Assembly (NCBI GenBank): GCA_038380435.1
Contig: JAWZYU010000017.1
Span: 23,497,283 to 23,561,282 of the forward strand
Direction of reading: 5' to 3'
Source of the DNA: Ryuthela nishihirai
Taxonomy: Eukaryota > Arthropoda > Arachnida > Araneae > Heptathelidae
DNA: 64,000 nucleotides
The position numbers were made by a program, and so were the translations under genes. The notes beneath the pieces are model-generated. The model was not told the DNA's origin and made no database searches. It was given only the letters and a program-made list of their open reading frames with translations. Positions 9,066 to 20,092 of this stretch are shown piece by piece (the first letter of the stretch is position 1; each line of letters begins with the position of its first letter).

Positions 9066-11104
9066 GTTCCATAATTAATACATTAATAACTGTCTTATTA
9101 ATGCACATAACCACAATATTAATAAAAAGAAATAAGCATAAATGTGGCTAGACAGATTAAAATTTTCACGAGGGGCTGCATCATTCATATATGAAGACAA
9201 AAAATTTTATTTTAGAGGGTTTAACATCACAAGTGATAAAATAACAAAATGACATTTAGAGGTAGAAATGATGACAATTGGAGGAAAAATTTGCATGGTC
9301 CCAGGAGCAAAATACTTCATATTGCTCAAAAAAAAAATTCTCCTAAATTAATCATTAATCTTCTTGCCTCCATTACAAACTGAAATTTTTCCACACCAAT
9401 AATTCTACAACATCCAAAATTTCTGTATAAAAAGAAATTGTCATGCACTTCTAAATATATGCAATAAATCATATTAATAACATTAAAAAAGTAATAAATA
9501 TCTATAAAAATTAATATATTATAATACACCAATAATTATTATACTACACATAACTACTAATAATCACTCAAACTACTATAATGAGATACACATACTTGTT
9601 GAAACTGCCATGTTCATTCCCACACACAAAAACTTCATTCTCTCTCCAAACATACTCCACCCCCACTCCCTAATACATTGGAATCCTCTGTAAACTCACT
9701 ATATGTGTTTCCCCAAAAATTGCTCTCCTAAAACCCTAACACCATTAAAAACTTTTTACTGCTTTATTTTCTCACATTCCAAACTTTTGCCATTTTCTTC
9801 CATACGCACAACAAAACACACACTATATCCTACTAAACACAGACACATATTAAAAATAGGTCTGATAACTCCCCTCCCTCTCTTAAACCTTCACTCCAAA
9901 GAATTTATGTAAAACATCCCCCCTACACACACATAGCCACAAAAAGCTACCAAACTACCACTTTTGAACAACCAGACCATAACATTACACAGTTGACTAA
10001 CACTTTCTACAACAACCCTCCTAATATTAAATAATTTCAATTCCTAAATACCTTAAATAAAAATTAAATTGAAATCTTTTAATTCTCTATGACACTGTTA
10101 AATGTTTTTAAGCACTTCAACAAATGTTCTATGCTGTCAAGCATGAAATGTTATTAAGGAGAAATTTATGTACCATACTGCAGAGGATGGGTAGTAAGAG
10201 GAACTTCTGGGATGCTTGTGAGTGACAAGTTTAATCTTTGACATTCTTGCTGGCTAGTGACCCCTCAGTACAGCGAAAAATTGATGTTTTATTACTTAAG
10301 TTATACTTAAAGTTGATAATTTACTTACTTAAGGTTTAGTGAAGGAAATAACTAATACTACTTTTGATAGCATAGAGTGTTTAAAAATCTTTTGATTTCC
10401 ATGACCTGTGTTTCGCACCCTAACTTTGGGCACATTGTCAGGTGGGAAATAAGCAGTTTAAGATATTGCATGAAAGGCAGTTGATTGTTGAGCACGGGGG
10501 ATGGATGGGGTGCCATAAATTGCACTGACAATGGCTCAGCTCCAACGTTCAGAGTGGCTGGTGGATGTGCTGGTGGCTGTAATGCAATCTGCATGTGAAG
10601 GAGGTTAGAAATAGGGTGTGAGGTTATAGGAACTCTCCAAGATTAGCAAGTCTCGAGGGCAGCTTCATTTTGTGAATAGATTAAAAAAATTCCTTTGGTT
10701 TCATGTGCATTGTGTTGGGAGTATAATGAGCAACAGATGGCTATAAAGTAATATATGGCAATCAGATGGCTGTGATGTTAATAGGTATTCAATCTTAGGA
10801 ATATATTGGTAAATTTTAAAAGCTTCACTGATTCTTATATAAACAGATTAAAATCAGCTATAATGTTCTCCACATCTGCTAAACAACTTCCCTACTTGTA
10901 TAAAAGAACTTGCTAAGGATTTTCAGTTTTAGCAGCATTATGGGCAAACAACATTATTGACAAAATTTTATGTCTCAGTAAGTTATGAAGAGTCAGTGAT
11001 AAAGTAGTAATATTTACAGCATTTGAAATTGTAGTGTGACATCAGTGGCTTATCAAGGATTAGGCAGAATATTTGGAAGTTTGGAGGGATTAATATGTTA
11101 TTAA
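9066..11104. other. Non-coding stretch of about 2 kb
   Basis: AT-rich with a pyrimidine-rich part (about 9600-9960). Short ORFs have no recognisable domain. I looked for a 5' exon of the PX-kinase gene here and saw none. Confidence 0.4.
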
Positions 11105-11218
11105 CTGAGGTCCTGCCATCCTCTCAGATCTCCTACTGTGGCATATAAACTGACAGGCTCCTGTCAGACCTCTGTGGCAAGCAGCTGCTTGAGGGGGTAT
11201 TTATTTATTTATTTATTT
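11105..11218 (+). mobile_element. SINE family A, 3' part with (ATTT)n tail
   Basis: It starts at 'ctgaggtcctgccatcct', ends 'aagcagctgcttgaggggg', and is followed by repeats of 'attt' that may be the 3' tail of the insertion. Confidence 0.75.
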
Positions 11219-12257
11219 ATATGTGGATAAACTACTGATTTCTTAAGGATTTCTTAAGCATAGAGTTTCTCCAAATGAGGGGGTGTGGGGTTACTCTCTC
11301 CCTTCCTATACCGCTGTGTATATGATATACTAGTTAAACTCATGTCAAAGTTTCGTGCAAAATGTATGTCCATTGATAACTCTTCCCATTGATTTCATTC
11401 ACAGCTTCCCACTATTAACATTCTACTCACGACATACTACTCCATTCATGTGGTAGGCAACTGCAGCACCTCAAGAAGTTTTGTATGGTTTCAAAGTATC
11501 ACTCTCGACCCACAGCAATTTGGAACCAGGTCTGTTACCCCAATAGAGCTAGGATAATTTGGGATTGATTTCTCAAGTGCCCAAGAATCCCATCATGTGT
11601 GCATCTGCCCATTCACCTGAAATTTACAGCTGTTATAGAATATGATTTTGTTTTCAGTTACATTTTAAAAGAAAATAGCATGTTTTGTTGCAGAAATTGC
11701 AAGTTTAATTTAAATTTGAGAAAAAGTTAAAGCAATGTGATAACTTTGACAACTTAAATACTATTAGTGTTAACTCTGCTTTCTTGAGAATTTGATTTCT
11801 TGAAGATGTAATGAAAAGTCTAACATACATGTTTGGATATAGCTAGATTTAGCACTTTTTTTCTGGTTAGATGGTGACTTATCTGCTCATCTGGAACACT
11901 TTTACTCCCTATAATGCTTTCCCCCCCAATAAATTTTTCCTCGAAACTTAACACTGTAAATTTACTTCATAAGTTGATCTCCATTTTAGAACAGTAATGA
12001 CACTCACTGGAAGTGTGTAAGGTATTCTCACATAAAATTTTATGAGAATATTGTTTATAAAATATTATCCTTTTCAAAGTAGACTTCACAATGTTGTAGA
12101 ACTTGGTCATCTTCTTTTGCTTTAATGATAGCAGAAATTTTGCTGCATCAATTTTGAAATGAAATAATGAAAACTGCTGGTTTTTAGAAGTGGCAGTATT
12201 TTCACACAAATTTCTATATTACAATCAGGCAAACACAGCATAAATCTAGCATTGTAA
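11219..12257. other. Non-coding stretch of about 1 kb
   Basis: No gene, structured RNA or repeat family recognised. Confidence 0.4.
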
Positions 12258-13040
12258 GAAATTTAGTAATAAATTATCACAAGAAAATGTCTTGTTGACA
12301 AGAAACATGAAAAAATTTGGTTGTCCTGACTGGGACAACCAAAGTTTTTCAAACCCAAGCCTCCCAGAAAGCATGCCGGGCATCATAACCACTGGACCAT
12401 CAAGAGCTAACCATTTTTCCAACAAAGTGGCAGATAAGCATTTCTGCTATTTTTGTTAATTCACCAATGGCACCATCTGTTGTCAGGAATTGGCAGCCAA
12501 GCTTCCACATTTGATGGTAGTAATATTTGTCAGTCACGCTCACATTGTTATATGAATAATTTAATAATAAATTATCACAGGAAAACGTCCTGGACAAGAA
12601 ACACTTGAAATGTTTAGAATGCTTATATGTCACTTCGTTGGAAAAAAGGTTAGCTCTTGATGGTCCAGCAGTTAAGACACCTGGCATGCTTCTGGGAGTC
12701 CTGGTTCGAATCCCAGTCAGGACAACCAATTTTTTCAATTAATTATTTCAAGTGTTTCTTCTCTACATGATGTTTTCCTGTGATAATTTATTACTGAATT
12801 GTTTATATAAGCTCTGAGCATGAATGGCAAATATTACTACCATCAAAATGTGGAGGTTTGGCTGTGCAACTCCTGATAATAGATGACGCCACTAGTGAAT
12901 CAACAGGAATGCTTATATGTCACTTGTTGAAGAAATGGTCAGTTCCTCGGTGGTCTAGTGGTTATGAGGCCCAGCATGCTTCTGGGAAATCTAAGTTCAA
13001 ATCCAATCAGGACAAAATTTTTTTCAACTGATTTTTTCAT
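12258..13040. mobile_element. Family C: palindromic cluster of tRNA-headed repeat units
   Basis: Three tRNA-like modules are present, about 12310-12415 (-), 12651-12727 (+) and 12940-13015 (+). Each has a box A-like 'tggtccagcagttaagac' type sequence and box B 'ggttcgaatcccagtcagg' or a variant. The first and second are embedded in inverted arms: 'aataaattatcacaagaaaa' near 12264 is answered by 'ttttcctgtgataatttatt' near 12774. A further arm copy lies at 12570. The modules are too decayed to be real tRNA genes. Confidence 0.55.
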
Positions 13041-13406
13041 AGTAAGAAATACCCCAAGTAGCGCATTTTGGAATCATTTTAATTATAAATCAGACAGATT
13101 TATTCAACATATAAATTTATCAGATACCATTATAGAAATTTTATTTTATATAAATTTATGTTAAATTTTATTAATTTTTATTATGTCTAAATAAAATGAA
13201 CTCTCAGTGTTATAAACATGAGAGAAACTGCACTAATGTATTACAGGATAACAGCTAAAAACTATATACAAGCACCGGTTGTATATTTGAAAATGTATGA
13301 ACATTTCCATTGATAAAAAGTTGTGAATTTGAAATCAAAATTGTTTTCAGAGTATATTTAATAATATGTGAGTTAACTTGATATTTTTTTTTATCATCAG
13401 ATTTTA

Positions 13407-14476
13407 CAAGGGGCATTCAAAACGTTCTTGATATGCATCTGCAGAACAAAAATCATTGCACTAACCTCAACAAAATGTGTACTGCCCTTACTTATAAGTA
13501 CTTCCCTCCAGCATCTATGCAAAGTTGCAGACATCAATTCTGGAACACTTGGTGGTTGGGGAATACTCTGGAACTCTGAATGCATTTTACAAGGTCTTGC
13601 ATCCTTGGAAAAGGCTTCCCAGCAACTTCCTTTTTAATTTTTGGAAACAACCAAAAATCGCAGGGTGCAAGATAAGTGAATTCACAGGATGGCTAGCTAT
13701 TTGATTTTTTCTTCTCCGGATAGGCCATAACTTGCTGGGTTTTGTAAGCACTGGCATTGTCATGAAGGAGAACCCTTGACATGCCTGTTGTATACTGCTC
13801 CTTCATCTCCTTAACCATTTTGGGCAAAATAATGTTGGTGTAGTATTGGCCATATATAGTCATTTTTAAGATAAAAGAGCCCATAGCTACGACTCCTTGA
13901 GAATTGAAAAAAATGTAAACATCCTCTTCCTTGAGTGAAAGTCTTGTCAGAGGATTTGGGATGTTTTTCATCTTCACAATCCAAACATAGTTGTCGATCT
14001 TTCTGGGAGTTGTAATAAAACCACATCTCATCACCTGTGACAATATCTGTTAACTGTTTGGTGCCACTAGGTTCAAACATTGCCAGCATCTCCTTGCATG
14101 AATTGACTAGCTCTTTTTTTCCTGTTCTGTCAGTTTGTGGGGTACCCATTTGGAACAGATCTTTTGGAACTTTAAATGTTGAGGATTAATTGTTTCCACA
14201 CTGCCAATCGATACATTGGCATCTAAACTTAATACCTGAACGTTGATGTGTAGGTTTTCCCTAATGAGTTCATGAACAGCAGCAATGATTCTCTTGTTCA
14301 TGGTCTCCTGTCATCCTGCTCAGTGAGGTCTTTAAAGAGTATGTTGTCCTTCTTTGAATTTGCACATCCATCCTGTACTGTGCCATATGAACAACATGAT
14401 CCGAATGCTCTCTGTACAACAGATACATCATGTTGAATGAAATTTGAACCTCCATGAAATGGTACTAAACCTCTTG
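13407..14476 (-). mobile_element. mariner-family DNA transposon, decayed
   Basis: It carries a broken mariner transposase and appears bounded by TA dinucleotides, with short inverted ends ('caaggggcattc' at 13407; 'caagagg' read on the minus strand from 14476). End matching beyond about seven bases is poor, so the boundaries are approximate. Confidence 0.65.
13610..14460 (-). pseudogene. mariner transposase pseudogene (SETMAR-like)
   Basis: Pieces in three minus-strand frames line up with mariner transposase. The helix-turn-helix region MNKRIIAAVHELIRENLHIN comes first, with SIGSVETI, then the linker WVPHKLTEQEK. IVTGDEMWFYY holds the first catalytic Asp, LLHDNASAYK the second, and near 13640-13670 LAPCDFWLFPKIKKEVAG the third, giving the D,D,D triad typical of mariner. 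At least three frameshifts separate the blocks and the N-terminal helices are hardly recognisable, so no functional enzyme can be made. It lies upstream of the first recognised host exon. Confidence 0.8.
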
Positions 14477-14853
14477 TAACAATGTTGATAATATATTGAT
14501 GTTTACCACCATCTGTTGAGTTTGAAGGAACCGAAATGTATTTTAAAATGTATAATAATTGACAAAAACACTATTTGTATTTTGGACAATTTTTTGGACA
14601 ATTCAAATATACAGTGGACATAGAAGGTTAACACGCTCTCTTTCAAAAATGTTAACAAGGTACATAACCATCTCAACTTCTGAAATATCATGTACAGAAT
14701 AGCAATCTTTTTTTAAATAAATATTTCTTATCATTAAATGCTATGAAATATTTAATTCATAAATAATAAATTTTAGTATCACAGATAAAGTATGCAAATA
14801 TATTTCTATCTGCATTTGTATAATTAAAATGTCATGTAATGCTTTTCATATAG

Positions 14854-15042
14854 GTATACTTAATGCGAGTTCACCGAGGGCCATTTTCAGATTACTCCTG
14901 GCATATATCACGGAGATACAGTGATTTTGATTCTCTCAACTGTTTGCTGCAATGTTCTGGTATAGACTTACCACTTCCACCTAAAAAAGTTTTTGGGAAA
15001 TTGGAAAGAGAATTTGTAGCAGAAAGGCAGCAAGGACTTCAA
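14854..15042 (+). CDS. PXK: PXK exon a: N-terminal two thirds of the PX domain
   Basis: 63 codons from AG|GTATAC to CAA|GTGAGC, phase 0 at both ends. The peptide begins VYLMRVHRGPF. It contains RRYSDFDSL, the PX basic-aromatic signature that binds the 3-phosphate of PI3P, and PLPPKKVFG, the proline-rich loop. It ends with REFVAERQQGLQ, the start of the alpha-1/alpha-2 region. I chose the splice acceptor at 14852-14853 instead of the internal ATG at 14863, because the upstream VYL continues the conserved beta strand. The preceding exon should end in phase 0. Confidence 0.92.
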
Positions 15043-15174
15043 GTGAGCTTTTTATTATAATATTGCATTAATAATCACAATATTTTGCATAATGTAGAAT
15101 AGAATAATAATGTGCCAATTAATAATATTACAAAGTTGTAACTGGAAATTTATATCTTAGATTACATAAGGGCT

Positions 15175-15532
15175 GGGTTGTTTTACCTCTGAGCAGCACT
15201 TTTTTTGCACTTAGTGGGATAAATGGTCAGGTCACAAGGACTCCAGAGATTCAGAGAAGGGGAGGGAACCCACTGGACAGCTGTTGGGAGACAGATGGTA
15301 GCCTCCTGTCAAGGCCATCAGTCATGTTCTTTAATGTTCACAGGATATGGCTCTCCTGCACTGGGGCTACGGCTTAACATTCCATCTGACAGATACCTTT
15401 CCAAGCCCATCAGTGTCACCTATCAACCATGAGTAGTTTGAGAAGATAAATCTTAGTGCTCCCAGCTGGGACCGCAACCTGAAACTGCAGATTGAGCCTA
15501 TTGTGTTACCCACTGAGCCACCCACACCTCTG
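15175..15532 (-). mobile_element. SINE family B, full-length but diverged
   Basis: Reverse orientation. The tail 'gttttacctctgagcagcac' sits at the low end, then the central block (mirror of 'gggacgttaa ... cacgttaaagaac'), and the tRNA-like head at 15450-15532 ('ccacccactgagtgggtaac' region). Roughly 20 percent changed from the best copies. Confidence 0.8.
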
Positions 15533-15692
15533 TGAGACTTATAGGCTTGGTGTCAATGTATTTGATGAATCTAAGAATTGCTTCTCCCACCTACTATGAA
15601 ATGTTAGTCATGCATAGGCAGGCATGCCATATATTCATATACCCAAATCAAGACATTTAGGAAAAAGCTGAAAATGAAGGTTGCATGTATGT

Positions 15693-16034
15693 GGCTTCAC
15701 AGTGGGCTAAATGACCAGGTCGCAAGGACTTTGAAGGCTCAGAGAAGGTTGGGGGAGGGGACCACTGGACATCTATTGGGAGACAGATGGTAGCCTCCTG
15801 TCAAGGCCATCTGGTGTGCACAAGGTATGGCTCTCCTGCACACAGGACCATGTCTTAATGTTCCATCTGATGGACAGCAGCCTTTACAAGCCCATCAGTG
15901 TCCCCTACTGACTGTGGATGGAGTGGTGAGTTTTGAGGAAATAAATCTCTACTCTGACCCAGGTGGGACTTGCTTGAACCTGGGAACTGCAGATTACAAG
16001 CCTGGTGTGCTAATGACTGAGCCACCCCCATGCT
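15693..16034 (-). mobile_element. SINE family B, 3'-truncated, diverged
   Basis: Reverse copy starting at 'gggctaaatgaccagg'. It lacks the outermost 3' tail and keeps the central block and a decayed head ending at 'gagccaccccca'. Flanks of the pair 15175-16034 show a loose repeat ('tagattacataag' / 'taggttacacaag'). Confidence 0.75.
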
Positions 16035-16283
16035 AGGTTACACAAGCTGTAAATGATTGCTAAAACTGGTTGAATCACAGTGTAGCATCAGAAGCTTAGC
16101 AGACACAACCACCAGTCATCCACCGAATAGAATTTTTAAATGTAATTTAAGAATAGAACCATTTTATGCAATTTGGGCTAATAAAATTATCAGTATTTTG
16201 GAAATATTATTTTTTTCTATGACTATGAGAGAATTATAACAAAAATGGGATAAATTGAGGCAAAAATACATTTAACCGTTCTT

Positions 16284-16712
16284 AGGTGACTTTTTTTTAA
16301 TGCAATGTAACAAAACATTACTTTTTGATCATTCCCACAGTCTCTCAGATCCTAACCCAAACAGTGGTTTCTATAGAAAAGATTATTTTTTTTTCATTGC
16401 CATGGTAACAATAATTTGGGTTTACATCAAATGCAATGTACTCTTACCATGGTAATGATAATTTGCATTTTAAACAAACACAATGTAACAAAGAAATTCA
16501 TGAATTCCCCCCCCCCATCCCCCCATTAAAGACAACAAAAAACCATATACCCACTGTCATTCCAACCTTGCAATATTTATCTTAATGTTAATTACCTTTT
16601 TACACCCATTAATATGTTACCCAACATTTTCAGTAATTAAAAACTTTATTAAACTTTGTAATCACAAATAGTACTAAACAACAAAATTAAAAACAGGTAT
16701 TTACTTTATAAT
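16284..16712 (+). repeat. Dispersed repeat F, copy 2, uninterrupted
   Basis: Continuous counterpart of 8110-9065. It has tracts 'taacccaaacagtggtttct', 'ccatggtaacaataa', 'aaacacaatgtaacaaa', poly-C and 'tacacccattaatatg'. A short related piece starts at about 54815. Type unknown. Confidence 0.55.
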
Positions 16713-17539
16713 TACTTCCAAAATCTTAGGTTTTTAAAAATAGTTTTTTTTGTTAATTTTCAGGAGAGTTTTGAAACTTTAAGGAAAAATTTATTGATAA
16801 TAATAATAATCAAACATGTGAATTTAAAGCAAAGAGTAATGTTTAGCAAACAAATTAGAATCCTGTATATTGCATCTACGAAATGGCAATCAGATGGCAT
16901 TAACAAATTATTTATATCATAGTTTAATAAAATATACACCAAATGTAAAAATAAAGTGTTATTTTTCAAGCTTAAAATATTATTTTTATAAGGTATGTGT
17001 AAGAAAATTTTCAAATGGCAATTTATATTCCTTTAAAAATCAAAAATTTATTTTTATACTAAAAACAGGCTTAGATGTCTTGGCCTCTCATTTCGGATTC
17101 TGTCAATGTCTATATTCATCTGGAACTTTGGAAGGGTTAAAATCTGGCATTATCAAGCAGAAACCACCTTCTGTGTCAGCCAGTAGTTTTATGGAAGCAA
17201 AGATTGACTTACAGTGTGTGATTCAGTAGACAAGTTTATAATAAACTGAATAATACTTATCTAGTTATCCAATGCAGCATAAAACCTCAAACAAATCTTA
17301 AACAACTGACTTATCTAGTTATACTTTAAAAATAAAATTATTTTTATTTTATTTTTTTTAGTTTCTTGCATTTAGCTTATTAATGGGCACAATCATATGT
17401 GTGTAATTTGAACTTTTGAGCTTAGAATCCTATTCAACAACAGGTTAAGAAGAATATTCAGTGTTGCTGCTGATTTAGAGAATATTTTGTATTTATATCT
17501 AACTTAACCTTGGATATTCATTAACCCATTGACTTAACA

Positions 17540-17669
17540 TAATTCTGGGCATATTTAGTGTAAACTATTCATTTGAAAAATTTTCAGTGAGTTTTGTTTC
17601 ACTATGGCTGTCCTACATATGTTGCTTATATATATATAATTTTTTTTACACTAAATATGCCCAGAATTA
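17540..17669. mobile_element. Putative MITE with perfect 25-nt inverted ends
   Basis: 17540-17564 and 17645-17669 are exact reverse complements, based on 'aattctgggcatatttagtg', separated by 80 bp. The sequence has no ORF. The superfamily cannot be told. Confidence 0.5.
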
Positions 17670-18094
17670 CTATTTTATAAAGTAGAATTTTGCCTAATAT
17701 GTATAATCTGAAATTTCACCTATTTCATATAATATACACTTTCAATGCATTTGTACTAGTTCCCTGTTTTTTTTCTTGCTTGGTACACAACCTTGAGACG
17801 TAATCTTTTTTCAAGAGGGTTGAAATGGGCCCACTGTAGTCTTGATGGTGATATTCTGGATTTTACTGATTTTTATAGTGCATCTGATAATTGCAACTGC
17901 TTTGTAAAACGATCAAGTGCTTTGCAATGGCTTATCTATTATCTGCAGAATGGTATCTGACACCACACGCCTCTATGAACCCTTCCAGTGTCCGTTTCAT
18001 ATGTATATGTTGACAGAATTCGCAAATATAGGCCAAGGACATATGTATACATTTTTAGTATAATGAAAAAAAAAATTAAATAATATATATATAA

Positions 18095-18345
18095 ATTAAA
18101 AAAAAAACTATCTCCCTATAGGGCCCTAAAAAGCAGAAAATAAATCTAAAGCATATCAATGGTGCTATCAGAGTAGTGAGTTCGTATTCACTTCGAAGGA
18201 AAATAGGGTGACAGCACTCTTGTTGAATAGGTAAATCCACACCCTATCAACCTTCAAAGTGAATATGAACTAAACCGATAGCACCATCGATATGCTTTAG
18301 GTTTATTTTCTACTTTTTAGAGCTCTGTAGGAAGATGTTTTTTTA
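18095..18345. repeat. Long hairpin (inverted repeat of about 110-118 bp, short loop)
   Basis: The left arm runs from about 18100 to 18212 and the right arm from about 18228 to 18340. Paired blocks include 'aaagcatatcaatggtgcta' against 'tagcaccatcgatatgcttt' and 'ctaaaaagcagaaaataaa' against 'tttattttctactttttag'. It directly precedes the tandem array. Confidence 0.7.
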
Positions 18346-18359
18346 AATTTTTTGTTGTC

Positions 18360-19345
18360 ACTGAAACCACCTACCTTCCAAAACTTTGACATATGACTCA
18401 TAACCATTGAGCACATTTGAGGTAGCCCACAACATTGGAGAGATCACAAGCTTTAATTTGAGATATGATTCGTTAAAGTTGACCCCCATGAAAATCCATC
18501 CCCCACATTTTATCAGGGGGAAATAGTGGCGGAAAAATTCGAAATAGTTAATGACTGTCATTATATGAGTTTTCATTTGACCTAACTCATAACTATAGGC
18601 CATCGCAGTTGGAAGATATAGCAGAACAACTTTCACATTTCACATTTTTAGGGGGACCAATTTTATAGCCTACAATATTCCCTGCCTCACAAGCTTTCAT
18701 TTGACACATAGCTATTACTTTCTGCATTCACATTCAGGAGATATAGAGGAACAATAATTTTCACGTTGTCCCCCTTTTTTAAGGGGGGAAAAAAGCACAG
18801 TAAATTTTTCATGGCCTCTAACATTCCTGGCATCAGAAGCTTTCATTTGATGTATAGCTTGTTACTTTCGGCACTCACATTCTGAAGGTATGGTAGAACA
18901 AATGTTTCATGTTTCCCCTTTTTAAGCGGGAAGAAAGCACAGGGGAGGGGGTCAATTTTTCTATAGCCTATGACACTCCCTACATTAAGGCGTTCATTCA
19001 ATACATAGCTCGTTACTTTCTGCACCGTGTTCAGGAGATATAGAGGAACAATCATTTTCATATTTCTCCCTTTTTTTAGGGGGAAGAAAGCGTGGGGTCA
19101 ATTTTTCATAGCTTATGACATTCCCCATGTCAGAAGCTTTCATTCAATGTATAGCTTTTACTTTCAGCCTTTGCATTCTGGAGATATATCTTAAGAATAG
19201 TTTTCACATTTCCCCATTTTTAGGTGGGAAGAAAGTATCGGAGTTAAATTTTTTTTTTTATAGCCTATGATACTCCCCGCACCACAAGCTTTCATTTGGT
19301 ATATAAATCATTAAGTTTTTCCATCACTTTCAAAAAATATGGTGG
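18360..19345 (+). repeat. Tandem array, about seven diverged units of 120-158 bp
   Basis: Each unit has a core 'agctttcatttgatgtatag' or variant (about 18447, 18567, 18688, 18838, 18981, 19130, 19288), then 'gttactttc', a 'gagatatagaggaacaa' segment, and a T-run followed by 'ggggggaagaaagc'. Units differ by many substitutions, so the array is old. Confidence 0.75.
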
Positions 19346-19456
19346 AACAATGTTTTGTCAAATCCACAAACCAACTGACAAATTTCAAAGGCAAAAGCAA
19401 TAGGAAGATAAATAAAAATAAAAATTGCTGTTTATGATTGCTGTAAAAATATTTAT

Positions 19457-20092
19457 ATATATACCATATATTTCCGCAGATAAGACGACCTTCAGATAAG
19501 ACGAGGTATAAATTTTCGTCAAAGTTTTATAGTTTTAGCATATATCTGTCCTATAAGACGACCCCAAACTATCAACGGCCTATGAATTTAGTTTCGATTG
19601 GCGATCATCATCTGGATAATAATACCGTATAGCGTATACAGAATTATGTCCTATTCGCAAACATTTGCACTGATTCGGGCATTCGGGTAATGACCTTGAC
19701 TATTCACAAAAGCGTCATATGGGTATTCTATTTTGTGGACATACCCTACACTGTACTAGTAAATAATTACGGTTTGTCCGTTTTTTCCTCAGTAGCTCAA
19801 TAAAAATAACTTTTAATATTTATTTTGTTTTAGTATTGTTTTACTATTACAATGTAATGTATTATCATATAGTGTATTTAAATAATATGATAGATTTTTC
19901 GATAAGTTGTAGTAATTTTCAAGATCAGTCGCAGTCGGTGGTGAGTGATTTGTTTTATTTTATAATGATTTCAATTTATATAAATTTTAATCTAATTTTT
20001 TTTGTATCTGTCCTATAAGGGGCCTTTTTTATTTTGGGGGCCTTTTTTATGATTCAACTATCGTCTTTTCTGCGGAAATATACGGTATATAT
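19457..20092. mobile_element. 636-bp MITE with 32-bp terminal inverted repeats
   Basis: The left end 19457-19488 and right end 20061-20092 are inverted copies with two mismatches, core 'tatatttccgcaga'. The motif 'ataagacga' recurs three times inside the left subterminal region. Non-coding. Flanks are A/T only, so a TA target cannot be separated from the terminal 'ata' repeats. Confidence 0.65.

Noticed and set aside
12640..12735. Candidate tRNA gene
   Set aside because: Box A and box B are present, but the acceptor stem does not pair and related decayed copies lie next to it; it is a tRNA-derived repeat head. The same applies to 23139, 30017, 42984, 47790 and 52663.
16870..17229. 119-residue plus-strand ORF near PXK exon a
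   Set aside because: No domain, no splice context matching PXK, low-complexity start; treated as chance.
18358..19061. Minus-strand ORFs of 72-92 residues
   Set aside because: They follow the tandem array units and are not conserved between units.
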